A stretch of 64,000 nucleotides of DNA from Chrysaora quinquecirrha (GCA_014526335.1 JACTAT010000038.1:1532582-1596581), one strand, 5' to 3'. Numbered from the stretch's first letter, positions 33,494 through 46,924 are shown. The notes: generated by a model not told the origin, from the letters alone. Made by a program: numbers and translations.

Positions 33494-35700
33494 TTGGAAA
33501 ATGTATTTATTTGCGGAAAATATAGACGAAAGGATCTGTATTTGATGATGTCGGTTGATATAAGTCAATGGCTGGCAGCAATTGGTACATCCCATTTGTC
33601 CCCTTTCAAGAATAGACAAATGCGCCGATTCTCATTCCACTTGATGATATTAATGCTCCTTAGGTTCGACCTATTTTGCTGCTTTTTCATAATATTATCG
33701 ATTTTCTTATTACCCTTTTCCATTGTCATCGTTTGCAAAATTCAAATGAACCGGAAAAAGTATTTCTTTGCAACCATTTGTAGGAGTCCCAGTCAGAATA
33801 CAATAGGGTTAAGGGACTTTATGGAAAATCTTTGAGCTAATGTTATCCAAGATGGCTTCTGAGAACCCCTACTGTGTAATTATCACTGGAGATTTTAATG
33901 TCCTCTCCCCTCAGTGGTGGGAAAAATGACATAGAGAATGATGCAGGAAAATTCCTTGAGCCTTTCATCGTGGATCTTAGGTTCCAACAGCTAATTTCTG
34001 AATCAACTCACTTTATTGGCGAATCCAGATCATGCATCAATTTAGTATTTACAATCTTCTTTTCGAGTCTGGAGTTCACCCTTGCTTCAGGAACAATGCC
34101 ACCATCAAATCATTAGGAGAAAACTTGTACCTCCCATCTTTCAAGCAAAAAGTCTGATCTTACAAGGATGCTGATGTAGATTCATTAAGGCAAAGTATAT
34201 ACATGTTTTGTTGATGTGAAACCTTTGAAGATATTTATTGCCCAAATTTGAAAGTGATAAAGCTTAATGAAATTATTTCAATAATTTCTCAAACTTTATA
34301 CCCAATAAAAGTATCACAGTTAGGCCTCAGCAGTGTCCTTGGATTACCAAGCATATCAAAAATTCTATAGGTGAAAAGAATCTAGCTGAAAGAATTTTGT
34401 GAAAAATGGTCAACCAGAAGATAAATTAGAGGGAATACAGAATTTGATATCTCGAGGGACCAAGCTTATTGAGGATGCTAAGCAAAAGTATTTGAAGAGT
34501 GTTGAATGCACGCTATCAAATCCTAATACTGGAAGAAAATCTTACTGGTCATTGGTCAACAAGATCCTGAATAGAAATAAAATACCAATAATCCCCCCCC
34601 CACTTTAAGAAAATGACATATTCATTCTAGACTTCTCTGCTAAGGCACAAATCTTCAATGATTACTTTGTACTTCAATATACAACCTTAGATACTGCAAG
34701 TGATATTCCACCGGTCTTCCAGCCAAAAGAACCACCCCTCAGAGATTTTCGTATTTCTTATGAAAAAATATTGAAGATAATGCGATCTGAACCTGAACAA
34801 GGCCCATGGCTGGGGTGAAATATCAGGTCACATGATAAAAATATGCGATTGGACTCTAGTTCTGCTACTGAAGATAATATTTGAAGCTTGTTTTATCCAT
34901 GGTATCTTCCCTGAAACTTAAAAAAGAGCAAATGTTGTACCTGTGCATCAAAAGAACAGCAACAACTTGAAGGAAAATTACCGTCCAATATCTTTGCTTC
35001 CACTCTTTGGGAAAATCGTAGAGAAGTTGATTTCAAACAATTTCCTGAACCCTAATCAGTTAGGATTCCACCCGGGGGATTGGACAATTAATCAATTACT
35101 ATTAATAGTACATACTTTATCTAAAGCTTTCGACAGCAACCCAGCACTATACATAAGATCAGTATAACTTGATATATCCAAGGCATTTGATAGAGTGTGG
35201 CACGAGGGTCGCATGTTTAAACTACATCGCTGCAATATCTCTGGTCAATTACTGTCTTTGGTTCAAAATTTTCTGACAAACAGAAAACAACATACAATAT
35301 TGAACGGAAAATCCTCTGACTGGGTGAATATCCTTGCCAGTGTCCCCCAAGGCTCAATCTTTGGCCCTCTTTTCTTTTTAGTCTATATTAATGACCTAAC
35401 AGACAGTTTAAAATGTAATGTAAAACTTTTTCCAGATGACACATCACTCTTCACCATTGTTCGTCACCCCATGTCTGCCGCAAGTGATTTAAACAATGAT
35501 GTGAATCTCGTAAGACAATGTAATAAATGGAACATTTTTTCAATTCGGACAGAACTAAACAAGCAGTTGAAATAAAATTTTTAAGGAAAAAGAAACCTCT
35601 TGACTATCCACCTATCCTTTTCAACGATACCCTAGTTGTAAATGTTTAACAGCACAAACATCTAGGTTTTGTACTTGATTCTACTGTGAAAACCCAGAAA
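33494..35700 (+). pseudogene. LINE ORF2 (endonuclease plus reverse transcriptase), decayed
   Basis: EEP endonuclease pieces: FFATICRSPSQNT (33765-33805), ITGDFNVL (33880), SESTHFIGESRSCINLVFT (33990-34055). The linker includes NPNTGRKSYWSLVNKILNRN (34520-34580). RT motifs: NYRPISLLPLFGKIVEKLI (34975-35030), NPNQLGFHPGDW, LDISKAFDRVWHEG (35170-35210), VPQGSIFGPLFFLVYINDL (35340-35400) and VKLFPDDTSLF (35420-35450), where the catalytic FADD has become FPDD. Many frameshifts and stops. By motif layout it is a jockey/CR1-like non-LTR element. It is a different family from the LINE at 27.8-29.5 kb, judging by the endonuclease sequence. Confidence 0.83.
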
Positions 35701-37225
35701 GTTCTACAAAAGACAGAAATGTTAACATTTTGTAAACCATCTTCTCAGGAAAGCTGGAAACAGCGGTATTTTTCCTTTGAAGTTCTGCACTGGGGAATTT
35801 AATTGGCTAGTTAAATTTCATTTATTGTGTTATAATATAAGTAACGGTTATTTTCATCCAGAAACCTGGGTCACTGCCTGAACATTGCTATAATGAAGCC
35901 TTCATTTGATGGAGATTTAAGTGGAAAGCGATTTTCCACAAAGCCCGTCAATTAATGAAAACTTTTCTGAATTGCAAACATTAGCAAATGCTATAGGCTT
36001 TAATGAATTAAGCTTTGTTTTTCATTTCCTTTGGTTTAAAGTTGGTTTATTTTGTTTTGATTTCCATTTGTTGCTCAGAAAAGTAGTAATAGGATCAAAA
36101 AAGAATTGTCGAAGGCAGATTGACTGTAGTGTAGCTGTAGAATGACAGCGTATCAGCAACCTAAAATCTTGCAATGAAGCAAAGATTAATAAAAACAATG
36201 AATTTTGAATCTATAGTTCATTTTATTTTGTCCAAGGTTAATCTTTTTCGAAAAAATTCGGGTATCTTGCAACACATCCAAAAGATTCATTGCCATCTAG
36301 AAACACCAACTTCTCAACTATATCTTCCACATGAATGACTATGATTTCATTTCCGCAAAATAAAAATTATCTTATATTTAATAATTTACCATTTTTTTAA
36401 TAGTTTTGAAGGAAAGCAGACAGTCATAGAAGTTAGGCATGAGATTGACAGACATTAAAGCAGTTGAAGCATTATGAGCTAGTATACCAGGACACACTTT
36501 GCATTAAATCATAGGTTGTAGTTTTAGTCAGTCAAGTATTTTCACTTTTTCCCCTTATCTTCGTAACAAGTCAATCAAAGTCAAGTACACATCTAAGCAC
36601 ATGCATGCCGTAAGTGTTTGCCCCTCAATAAAGACAGTATAGTAATGGCAGACTGCTCTTCAGGAATATTCAGTTGTTCATTATTCATGCTGTAGACTAG
36701 ATTGAAATTTAATACCTTATTTAATTGCTTAACTAAAGTGACAGTATTATTAGTGGTATTTATTTCCTACACAATTAGTTGACGCCGAAACTCAACCACA
36801 ATCTTGGACAAATATATATTGAAACGGCCTAAATACTTTTGCTATTATCTATTGATCCCCCCTTCTCCCCCGTTACAATGTTGTTTTGTACAAAAGTTGC
36901 CTTGCTCTACTACCAACATTGTTTTGGGGGGGTAAAAGGGGGAAAAATTGGAGTTATGGAAGTAGAAAATCAACGGAACAGGCCATATTCCTTGGAGAAA
37001 ATGCCTTGTTCCGAATATTTTGTCAAAGATTGCAGCTTAACATCGCGTGCAGAAATTACGAAAAGGAAACACTTTTCTCTGGCGCGAAAGCTCTCCAAGA
37101 AAGCAATGGTGAAATAAAAACATTATTAAGAACATTCATGCCTCAATTATTTATCTGGCTCTTATAAATAAGAGACTAAAAAATCGTATAAAAGATAAAA
37201 GGTAGTTAGCTTCTGCATTAGATAC
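35701..37225. other. No recognisable gene
   Basis: Contains the probable 3' tail of the LINE and unassigned AT-rich DNA; short frames at 35921-36145 and 36839-37167 carry no recognised domain. Confidence 0.4.
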
Positions 37226-40200
37226 CTACTTTGAGCTTATACTAGCCACCCTCATGATATTGCAGAGCTGAAAATTTCCGCACTCTATTGCCCACTTTGC
37301 CATACTAGGTATCAGTCTTGCCACGGCAAAAACATGCCTTTCTTGCTCTTCCATGACAAAATAAATGATTGACGCTACTGAATGCGAACTGTCGTCATTT
37401 CTCAAGGACACAACGTACAAAATTCTTTTCTTTACCCGCTGATATTGCTCAGAGTAATAGGTTTCCCCATTTTTAACTATTCTCTGAAGGACAATAAATT
37501 TCTTTTTCTCATCTGGGATGAAATGTCTCAGTCCTTGCATGACATCCAACTTGGTTGTTTTAATTGTTTAGCCATTTTGCCACACGATAGGTAACAGTTT
37601 TTTGCTTTACTGAGTTTTCTTGGCCTAAAAAGTATTATGTATTTTGTTATTTCACTGAACAAATGGTTCGTTTTTAAATAGACAATATTTAAATGTTCTG
37701 TTGCAAACCTTTTACTGTTGCACCTCATATTTCAAATTGATGAAATTGCTTCCTGACTCGGCTCTTCTTTGTCCAAAAATAGATGGAGCCACTTTACCAC
37801 GGTGAATGCTCTAATAATCTGCACGAAAGAACATTAGGTATTTAAACCTCCAAATTTTAAACGGTTACAGGAATACTTAAGGAAACCTGCAGAGTCGGGA
37901 TGTAGAGGATTTTTTCCTGTCGACGCAAAGTAAATTTCTCAACTCTTTTGAAGTAACGAATGATTTACCTCATTGCTAGCATCTTTTTTTCCATGCAAGT
38001 ATTAACTGTGGAGCAGCGCAAGGCGCCTGCGTAGCAGCATTATATTCTGGATGAGAGTGGAAATTTTTCAAGTTGTTTGTGGCCGTGTTTGTTTGTGGGT
38101 TTGCGGCAATGTTGTTGCGGTTGTTGTCTGCCCGTTTCTTGCTGCGAACAACAAAATGGCGACAAAGTGGAGGCACAGGTGGGAGTTCGGAGCAGTAAAG
38201 GTGAGAGGATATTTAACATCAATCAGCAAGGAAAATAAAGTTATTTCCAAAGTCAATCGTGCTTATGTTTAATTGTTACTGAATAAAATTTAATCTTCGT
38301 TTTTTCTGTAATCCTAAATTGTTTATGAGCAGTCTAATATATGTCGAAACAAGGAAGTGTGCTTCCAACTTAAAATCCCCTTGTGACAAGTTAAAAACAA
38401 ACATAATCAGGTGAAATAATGAAAATACCACATAACAAAAGCGGCCATTGTGATAATTAAAGACTTAATTTTGTCAAATACCTGATTTGAATATTTGTTT
38501 TTCATTTTACTGACTCTTTTTGTACAGTTTGTAAAATTGGTTATGTAATGCAAAGACAACTCTTGTTCAACTTAAACTGCTTGCTAGTACACAGCCATAA
38601 CCCTTGATATTCACTTTGATCATAGTCATCAGAGTAAACACTGTTTATTCTATTGACCAGGTTTCGATATACTCATGGCAATCTCCTGCAATACTTGCAT
38701 TCGGGTTGCATTCTGCCTCGGAGCAGCACTTCCTTAACTGTGTTAACTGCTAGTTTACTATTATTCCATTTAAACTTTCAAACGAAAAGCACGAGTAAGC
38801 CCAGAGAGGTCCCGAATATTGTACGTCGTCGGGTTAGGATCATTGATAAAAAAGTAAAAATCAAGCATACCATAGGGCGAGGCAAAGTCTTTGTAGAAAT
38901 TTCGCAGATAGGCTTCAGCTAAAGATATGCTTGTTTCGTCAATTTCAGAGCTGAGTAGAATATGCACGCTCTCTACAAATAGTGCAAAATGGTTGAGATA
39001 TTTATCTGAAAACACCCCTTTTAGACAATGTATACTGTAGAACAGGAGCCAGTTTCGGTATTCGCTTGCTAGAAAAGGAAAAATATTTTAAAAAAATCAA
39101 TATGACAAAGGCACTATTGAAGTTTTCGAAGCTGAAAACAGACAATTAGAAATTTGGTGGTAGAGATTTTCGTTTAGAATATTATTGTGTAGCGTTGTAC
39201 CCTTCATGTTGTGTAGGTTCATTTGCAGTGACACTAGGGTTCTACTGATATAATCAGGAGGCTTCATCATCATAAGGCGTTCATCGACAACCTTTACCTT
39301 AAAAAGAATGCATTTATAAAGTGACTGTTTGTGTGTGTGTGTGTATGTGTGTGTGTGTGTGTGTCTTTGCGTGTGTTCAAACTATAAAGTAAAATTAATA
39401 GTGACTTACCTTGTCACCAGCAAAGTAGTCTGGATATGTTGTCCCACTTCTGCTGCTGTGGCTAGCAGAATCAAACCAGAGGAGCAGCATCCTTTTCATG
39501 ACACCCAACAAAATACCATGCATATAGTCGATGATTACACCATCAACAACATCAAGTTCTTTACCCAGACCAATTAAAAGGCTTTTCGATTTTATACAAT
39601 TCACCTAAAAGAATAAAAGAATGAGTTCGCACATTTCATCTCTAAAAGAATATGCTGTTGTAAATTCCATTGGCAAGTAAAGCATGTGCACGAGATCAAT
39701 GAACAGGTCATGTCACTGGGGACTGTCTGGTGCTAGAATTATTTATAGCAAGGGTTTAATGATACAAAAATTTGACCAGTTCAGGCCAAGGATTCGAAAA
39801 CTGATCGAACTAGAAGGACCCCAAATTGAAGGTTTCATAAAATGATGGAATTAGACTGACAATATATTCAGCAATAGATAATAACACGTCCTATGCTGAA
39901 TTGTGCCTTTTCGAAGTGCACAGTTTACTGTTATTTGCGTTGACTAAAAACATATTCTGTCAAAAATGTTGTTTTTCCCAATTGTTAGTCATAAATAAAA
40001 GCATGATTGTGAAAAGTCAGCATAATTCCTATTACTTCAGATTACTATTACTATAAACATGTGCACCAAATTTTATGTTCCAAATTTAAATTTTGCCTTT
40101 ATTAAGAAGGATCATATACTTCGTTCTTTCTTTTTCAAACATTGTATATTGGAATAATGACCAACAAATATAATACCATTTGTCACAGTGAATATGGTTA

Positions 40201-42450
40201 AAATTAAGTAGCCATTCATCGAAGAGGCTTTTTGAAGCTACCAATATAAATAAAAAAGGTTCAAACTTACAAAATCCCTTAAAAAACCATCATTTGTCCG
40301 CTTATCTGCCTTTACCGCATCTTCAAAAGGGTAGTAGTTTGCTGTGCCCTTTCCACTGTTGATGTGATGTCCATCTATCAAACAGTTTTTGCAGCCATTT
40401 TTGCCGTTGTGGTGGTTCATTTTCAAGAAATGGGCTTCAATGTTAATTTCGATTTCAACCCTGGGAGCGTATAAAAAAAGTTTTGTGAAATATTTTAAGA
40501 TTATTTACTTTTTTGTACAAAAGACACTAGATATATACAATATTGCTGGTTCCAAATTTCATCAAACAACTCAAATTAAGCGTTTGCTTTGAAAACACGC
40601 ATGACTAGCAGATCTGGGCTGCGACCAGATTATCTGGGTCAATTTCATCTGCAGTATCCTAAACAAAACGTACTATATGATTCTTATAAGCAAATCTTTG
40701 GCGTATCTATATGCAGCTCCATAGCAACATTGGTAGAGCTCGAGGGAGCTATGTGTCCTCCAATAAAATCAAACAGGGCTTGAGAAAGCGAATGTTTGAG
40801 ATAGTGAGCAATGAAGAAGCTGGTGTCAAATGTATTCTACAAGTACTAATGCTAAAAGAAGAACATTTTTTAAGATTGTGTATTTACTTCCAACAATTGT
40901 GAACTACGAAAATACAACTTACCTTCAGCTTTCAGCTTTTTCATATCAGCAATAAAATGTTTTAGGAAAAGGGTTGGTTGAGGTTTTCCATGGCCTTGCC
41001 ACATTCCCCAAAGAACAATATGGCTGACCTTCAATCTGTAGAAAGTCCAAAAATATTCATTCAGTTAATATTACCAAAAGCCTAACGCTGTATCCAAAAA
41101 CAATACGGTTAATATGATAAAATAAAATAGTAATATTTGACCTTTTTAGATGGAAGGTGCAAAACTATCAAATAATTAGAGAGAGGTTACTTATAATCCC
41201 GCCACAATCAGAAGGGTTCCATTACGGCCCCCTGGGGAGGCAAATGTCCTTTTTTCGTGAGGGTAATTATAAAAAAGGGTACTTTAAGATAAGAATTAAT
41301 CCCAAGTGTTTGTAAACTTTTATGAACGAACGAGCACATATCCAGAAACTCTACCTTGTCTCAGGGGGAAGCTCGTTGATTGCAATATAGATTGGCCATA
41401 TCTCTGTTTTTGACAATTTGTACAACAGTACTCCGTCTGTGTAAATTACCAACGACACATTGTCCATACTGCTAAGGAAACAACCAGGCTGGCACAATTC
41501 CTTGTATTTCACACCATCCATAACATCTGTTATGCCTTTACGCTTTCCCACCATTGACTTTCTTCTTTGTATGTTTTCCCAAACTCCATTTCCTAGGAAA
41601 AATTCAACCTTTTAATCAAACAACTTAAACTCCCTCTACAAGGCCTCAGCAACCAATAAGCCCTCTATTGCAGAGGCATACTCAGGACTAGACTGGTGGG
41701 TGGGTCTTGGGTGGAACCCCAAGGAAATTTTTTTGACCACACCCTTCAATCCCTTGTTAATGTGGGTAAACGCCCTTTTTGCAAAATTTTTGTCAAACGA
41801 ATTTGCTTAGTAAGGCCTAATTCTAGTATCGCTAAATACACATCCATCATTTGAAGCAGATTTGTACTTATTTGGTAGAACTCTGCAGTAGAAAAAAAAA
41901 TGGAAAAGCTATAACCACAAAACAAAAGTTTTTGTTCCGTATTTGCCATGTCACTAACATCGCATCAGGCAACTTAAATCGCATCAGGCAACTGAACAAT
42001 TTGAACTCCAGAATTTTACAACATTTTCGGACAATTTTACAATGTTGGGGTACGCCACTGCCCCATCGCAACTGTTGATTTATCACTATGACGATGATGA
42101 TGTCATGGTCATCATTATAATTTAATTTATTACTATCTTCATTATTTGTACTATAGTCATTTCATCATCAAATCATTCAAGAGAATCGTCGCCATATCGT
42201 CGAATTGATTTGTTTTTCTTCATTGTTCCTGAAAGGTTATATAGCCTGGAAACAATAATGCAGGGGGAGATGGCAAAAAGTCGGAAAATATGCAAGGAGA
42301 AATGTAACCTTATTAATGTTAAATGAAAACAAAATTTCTTACTTTCAAGGATCTCCTTTATCTGAACTTCTACAGAAAAGGTTGAAGTCCTCATTAATAC
42401 CTTCGTTCTGCCAAAGAAACTAGCTACTTTAATATTTTTCAAACAAATCA
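37226..42450 (-). CDS. Multi-exon transposase-like gene (DYMHGILLGV family)
   Basis: Minus-strand exons read in order: about 42400-42345 (SVEVQIKEILES), 41610-41351 (GNGVWENIQRRKSM, ITDVMDGVKYKEL, NVSLVIYTDGVLLYK, IYIAINELPPETR), 41040-40925 (LWGMWQGHGKPQPTLFLKHF), 40460-40250 (EINIEAHFLKMNHHNGKNGC then KNCLIDGHHINSGKG), 39602-39410 (VVDGVIIDYMHGILLGVMKR), 39300-39140 (VDERLMMMKPPDYISRT), 39062-38770 (EYRNWLLFYSIHCLKGVFSD), and a C-terminal exon near 37549-37240 (NGETYYSEQYQRVKKRILYV). The order matches large transposase-like proteins of cnidarians (CACTA/Transposase_21-like; exact superfamily uncertain). I saw no certain stop inside the conserved blocks, but not all splice phases were verified, and expected pieces between 38770 and 37549 were not found, so it may be partial. 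Element ends were not identified. Confidence 0.68.
39327..39376. repeat. (GT)n microsatellite
   Basis: Interrupted GTGTGT run inside an intron of the minus-strand transposase-like gene. Confidence 0.9.
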
Positions 42451-42781
42451 ATTTATTAATCCACCGATTGTATTGACAATTTTACATTTTATTCACGGTA
42501 GCAACGTAGTTGATAACGTGTTGAAAACCAGTGGAATCGAAAAGTCGAACCGCGCCCAAAAGGTAGAACCGCGCCCTTAATTCAATAGTTTCCATGGTTT
42601 TCTAGCTCATGTTTTTCTAGCTCATGACACATGAGAAGTGAATTTTCCGCAGGAACAAAAGTCCTCATACAATGGATTCCATTGTCTAGCTTAGTCTTGA
42701 CACAAATTGGCGTCTTAAGCTTATGCTTGACGCATGACAAATTGGCGTCATCCTTCATTGGTACTTGAGATTTTTATTTAT

Positions 42782-43201
42782 AATACACCTTTTCAACTAA
42801 GGACCTCGTTTTCAAAAAAATTTAAAATTGTGTCACAGAAGCATTTCGACGTCAGATTCGAATTCAGCATCTTCGTTTTAGTGTTTGGGCAAATTTTTAC
42901 GCTTCTAGACCTTACGATGTTCATTTTATAGCGATTAAAAATTTGAAAAGTTATAAATGATTTAACAGTGAAAAATTACTGAGGGTGTAAAATTTTACCC
43001 TGAGCGATTTTTCACGGTCAAATCCTAAATAAATTTTCGAACTTTTCGTCGCTATAAAATCAACACCGTAATGACTAGAATCATAAAAATTTGCCTCAAC
43101 ACTAAAATAAAGGTGCTCAATCTGAATCTGGGGTTAAAATTTTTGTACGAACAAATTTTTGCAAAGTTTGAAAACGAGGCTCTTAGTTGAAAAGGTGTAT
43201 T
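42782..43201. mobile_element. Foldback MITE, about 420 bp near-palindrome
   Basis: AATACACCTTTTCAACTAAG at the left end is inverted exactly at the right end, and most of both halves pair imperfectly around a centre near 42990 (GGGTGTAAAATTTTACCCT). No coding capacity. Target duplication is not clear. Confidence 0.8.
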
Positions 43202-43354
43202 GTTAATTAATTACTTATTAATAACTTACATTTATTGTTCTGTTCACAATCACATTAAGTGTATTGTATTGAGTGAAGATTGATATACATTTTTTGTTGA
43301 TTTGTCAAATATTTCCTTTTCTCTGACATTCTGACTCTTAAAAGAAAGGTTGTG

Positions 43355-43376
43355 AATTAGACTCGTGACACGAGTC
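43355..43376. repeat. Short perfect hairpin
   Basis: AGACTCGTG and CACGAGTCT flank a single A. This lies near a second small hairpin, GAAGCC/GGCTTC, at about 43518-43533. Confidence 0.4.
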
Positions 43377-43979
43377 TCTAGTTTACGCACCCCTTATTTC
43401 GATTTGTCACTCCAACCATTGTAGAAAACAACAACAACCACAACATTGAGCGAAGTAGTGGGACTTATGTAGTGAGTCTAGTTATGACTTATTTCCCATT
43501 CTGTTGCTACCGTGTTGAAGCCGTTCGGCTTCTTTTTTAGATATTAATATTGCATTAGCTGCAGCAACTGACTTCAGAGTTCCATGTTTGAAAGCAAGAT
43601 GAACAATATTCATGATGAAAAAATTCGGTTAAAAAAATCAGGGGTGGTCATGTATAGTGAAATTTTTGACCCCACCTTTGTCCTGAGAAAGGAAATAAAC
43701 TAACCACATTTTTTGATAGGGTCCAGAGAGAAACCTTCTAATATTACTAGTTTTTGGGACAAAGCTGTTTACCCTCATTTTTTCTATCTCGTTCTAGAAT
43801 ATCCGACTTTTTCTGCAAGTTATATCAATTGTCCATATCTGTAAGTCATGTAAAGCCCTCAATACGAACCACTAAGTTGCTTGATCTCAGATACACCGTT
43901 GCTACGTGTGTCCAAACTCCGGCTAAAAAATACCCACTACTTTTAATCACAGGGCAAGAGTGATGTTACCTTTGTCCAA

Positions 43980-44330
43980 TTGAATTTTGTAATTCTACCC
44001 ACTTTTAGCATCACATCACAACAGCGTCGTCAGCAGTGTCACAACCTTTTTGTCAATTTTACCCAGTTTTCATCACATAACAAGATTTGTTCTACCTGTG
44101 TCCCATTGAATTTTGTAATTTTACGCACTTTTAGCATCACACCACAGCAGCGTCGTCACCAGTGTCACAACCTTTTTGTCAATTTTACCCAGTTTTTATC
44201 ACATAATGAGATTTGTTCTACCTGTGTCCCATTTTATTTTCTAATTTAACCCACTTTTTGCATCATATCACAACTGCGTTTCCAACTTTTTCGCTAATTT
44301 CACCACATCATGGCAAAAGTGCCACCTGCG
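43980..44330. repeat. 126-bp tandem repeat, about 2.8 copies
   Basis: TTGAATTTTGTAATT or its variant starts at 43980, 44106 and 44232, a period of exactly 126 bp. Units share CAACCTTTTTGTCAATTTTA and TTGTTCTACCTGTGTCCCAT. Because 126 is a multiple of three, a repeated open frame appears (HNLFVNFTQF... twice); I treat it as a by-product. Confidence 0.88.
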
Positions 44331-44786
44331 TTCAATTGTTGTTTCAATGTTAATCGCTTTTTGCAATGATAGAGATTTACTTTTTGCATCACAGCATAGC
44401 CGCTTACCAGCCGCTAACCCTGTTTCCACGCGAACAATTTTGCGACAGCCTTCAATCTGCCGTCCGATAATGATGCTATTTTACTTTTCCATTTTGGCTT
44501 CATCAGGACTGTGAGTAATGTGCACATTTGTCTTATATCGATCACATAAAGCGCCAAAGTTTGAGGAACTGTTTCTAGTTGTCTCAAATTTCAGATTAAC
44601 GGTAATTTGTTCTCGTTTGAAAAAAACCCGGGTAGCTCTTACCACCTAATGATAGAAGTTGTAATAGCAGTGGCATGGTTTCGAACCAACATGAATGAAG
44701 AAAAAAGTGAATATGTTAATGAAAACAAATGAGTTGAAGAAAGCTGGACCTATTTGGTTTGCTTTGCTTCTAGGCGCCATATATTC

Positions 44787-45090
44787 GGCTATCTAGAAAA
44801 CATGGAATGTGGAATACTGGAATGGAATACCAGTTCTCATTTTTTCGTTAACTAGTCCACATTTCCCCCTGCAGAGGTAGAAAATGTAGCCCATATTTAC
44901 CAGAAACTCTCAGCTCTTGGTTACTTTTATCTTTACAGAACTCACACAAAGTTGTTGAAAATCCTGTTCACAAATCGTTGTTAAATGTATGAAAACCATG
45001 GAATACTGGAATCTGGAATATCATTCCAGTATTAACTAGAACACCATTCCAGGATTCCAGTATTCCACTTTCCATGTTTTCAGGATAGCC
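44787..45090. mobile_element. Mutator-like MITE, 304 bp, with 10-bp target duplication
   Basis: Left end GGCTATCTAGAAAACATGGA and the inverted right end GGCTATCCTGAAAACATGGA continue pairing for about 40 bp (GTGGAATACTGGAAT). Flanks are CCATATATTC (44777-44786) and CCATATCTTC (45091-45100), 9 of 10 identical. TSDs of 9-11 bp are typical of Mutator-like elements. The interior is non-coding. Confidence 0.78.
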
Positions 45091-45100
45091 CCATATCTTC

Positions 45101-46580
45101 TTGACTTTTGCTTTAGACATTCAGACATCTCTTCATGATTATGCTTTTGACACATCTTTATGAATAAGAAACGCCCATTTTCAAGGATTAATTCCTTGCG
45201 TTACAAATTGGAAAATCGAGCATGTACAAATGTAGGTGAGAGCAAAATGATCGGTGTGCTGCAAACAGGATAGATAGTCTCGTTTTCTTTGTGAAAACTT
45301 TCTGGAAATAAATTAAAATTAAGCTGGAACTCTTACTCCGTGATGTGAAATACAACAAGGATGGAAAAGAACAATGTGATTGCTCAGGTTGGAGAAGCGC
45401 GTGCGGCTACGTGGCCTGTTTGATCGTTAAACTTCATCTTACCTTCTTAGGTTCAGATACTGTATGTACAAGGGATAATTTTCTTATAAGAACTTATAGT
45501 TGAGCCTACTTTAAGAAAAAAAAACATCAAAAATTAGAAGCCTACAACATTTAAACCCTTCTGTTGGTGCTGTGGTAGGGACATCAATCATCATAATAAA
45601 TACCGCAAATCTTCACATTGGCCCCCATCGTAGAGCAGGAAATGATATTATGAAGCAACCTTGCTTTCGTAGCTGATTAGCTTCGGTAGTAGAAAATATT
45701 TGGTCTCATCTCCAAAGAATGCCGAATGCATTTATTTTTTAAACGTAAAAGAAAATCCGTTTGATACTTTTCAATATGATTTTATTTGAGTATCTTATCT
45801 CTTTTAGCAGGTGACGTACACGTAAAGATAAAATTAAAAAAGAAGAGCTCAAGAAGCGATTTACATGAGGTGAGACAGTGCAACATGTTAAGTTTAATAT
45901 ATCGGATTATAATCCTCTTGTATGGTTGTTGAGTACGTTTGTAAACAAGCAGCAATTGTTCTTCTCTTCTTATTAAGGTTGCTTGTGGATGTGGATGTGG
46001 ATCAGCTGCTTCCAAAGATGACATGGAGCTTTGCTGAAAGTGATTCCCAACGTATTCGTCTTATAAGACAGCTAAAAGAAGACCAACAGTGCATAAGAGA
46101 CGAAGATTAAATGCAAAACTTTAGTCCAAATTATTGTTGGTGTTATGTTATAAGAATAGAAATATATAGGTTTGGTTTTTTGTTTTGTTATGTTGTTTCG
46201 AGAAAATATAGTGAAACAAACTGCAAATCCAGCATCTTATTATTGAAGAAATGACAATATACAAAAAAATCTTTATTCTCTACTCAATGACCAGGTTATA
46301 GTTTGGAAAGTGGACCTTAAAAAACCTAATTTATCTATCTATACAGGGTTGTTAGAAGAGGGGGCTTGGGGGCTTGAGCCCCCCCCCAATAATTTTGACA
46401 ACTATATTATGATGTCAAAAATCATTATGTCATCAAATACATTTCAGTTTGTTCAGCCCCCACAATCTGAGCTTCCTTCTGAGCGCCTTGCAATAATATA
46501 AACAAAACAAACCAATCTGACAAAAAAATTACCTATGGCAAATCAATGTACATGTAAAGATTGACATTGCAGGGGAACTT
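45101..46580. other. No recognisable gene
   Basis: A short plus frame at 45922-46110 contains GTGGAT triplet repeats and ends DQQCIRDED; it is probably not a gene. A C-rich stretch near 46365-46390 resembles a transposon subterminal sequence. Confidence 0.4.
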
Positions 46581-46924
46581 TAATGACATGGTTGGGAGAA
46601 TGTTGCTTTATAATTACTTAACCTATAATAAGTCATCCCACATCGCTTTCCGCCAAGTGCAGTCTACAAGAGACAACTCGTTCTAATTACATTTAATGAC
46701 ATGGTTGGGAGAATGTTGGTTTATAATTACTTAACCTATAACAAGTCATCCCACATCGCTTTTTGCCAAGTTCAGTCTACAAGAGACAACTCGTTCTAAT
46801 TACATTTAATGACATGGTTGGGAGAATGTGGGTTTATAATTACTTAACCTATAACAAGTCATCCCACCTTGCTTTCCGCCAAGTGCAGTCTACAATAGAC
46901 AACTCGTTTTAATTAAATTTAATG
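46581..46924. repeat. 113-bp satellite, left block (3 copies)
   Basis: TAATGACATGGTTGGGAGAA starts at 46581, 46694 and 46807, with a partial unit at 46920: exact 113-bp spacing. Each unit ends in GTGCAGTCTACAAGAGACAA then CTCGTTCTAATTACAT. Confidence 0.95.

Noticed and set aside
43980..44249. Repeated open frame that could be a tandem-repeat protein
   Set aside because: The repeat period of 126 bp is a multiple of three, which keeps a frame open by itself; no start context, splice support or recognised domain.
45922..46110. Small gene ending DQQCIRDED
   Set aside because: Contains GTGGAT triplet repeats, is matched by an equally long antisense frame, and has no recognised domain.
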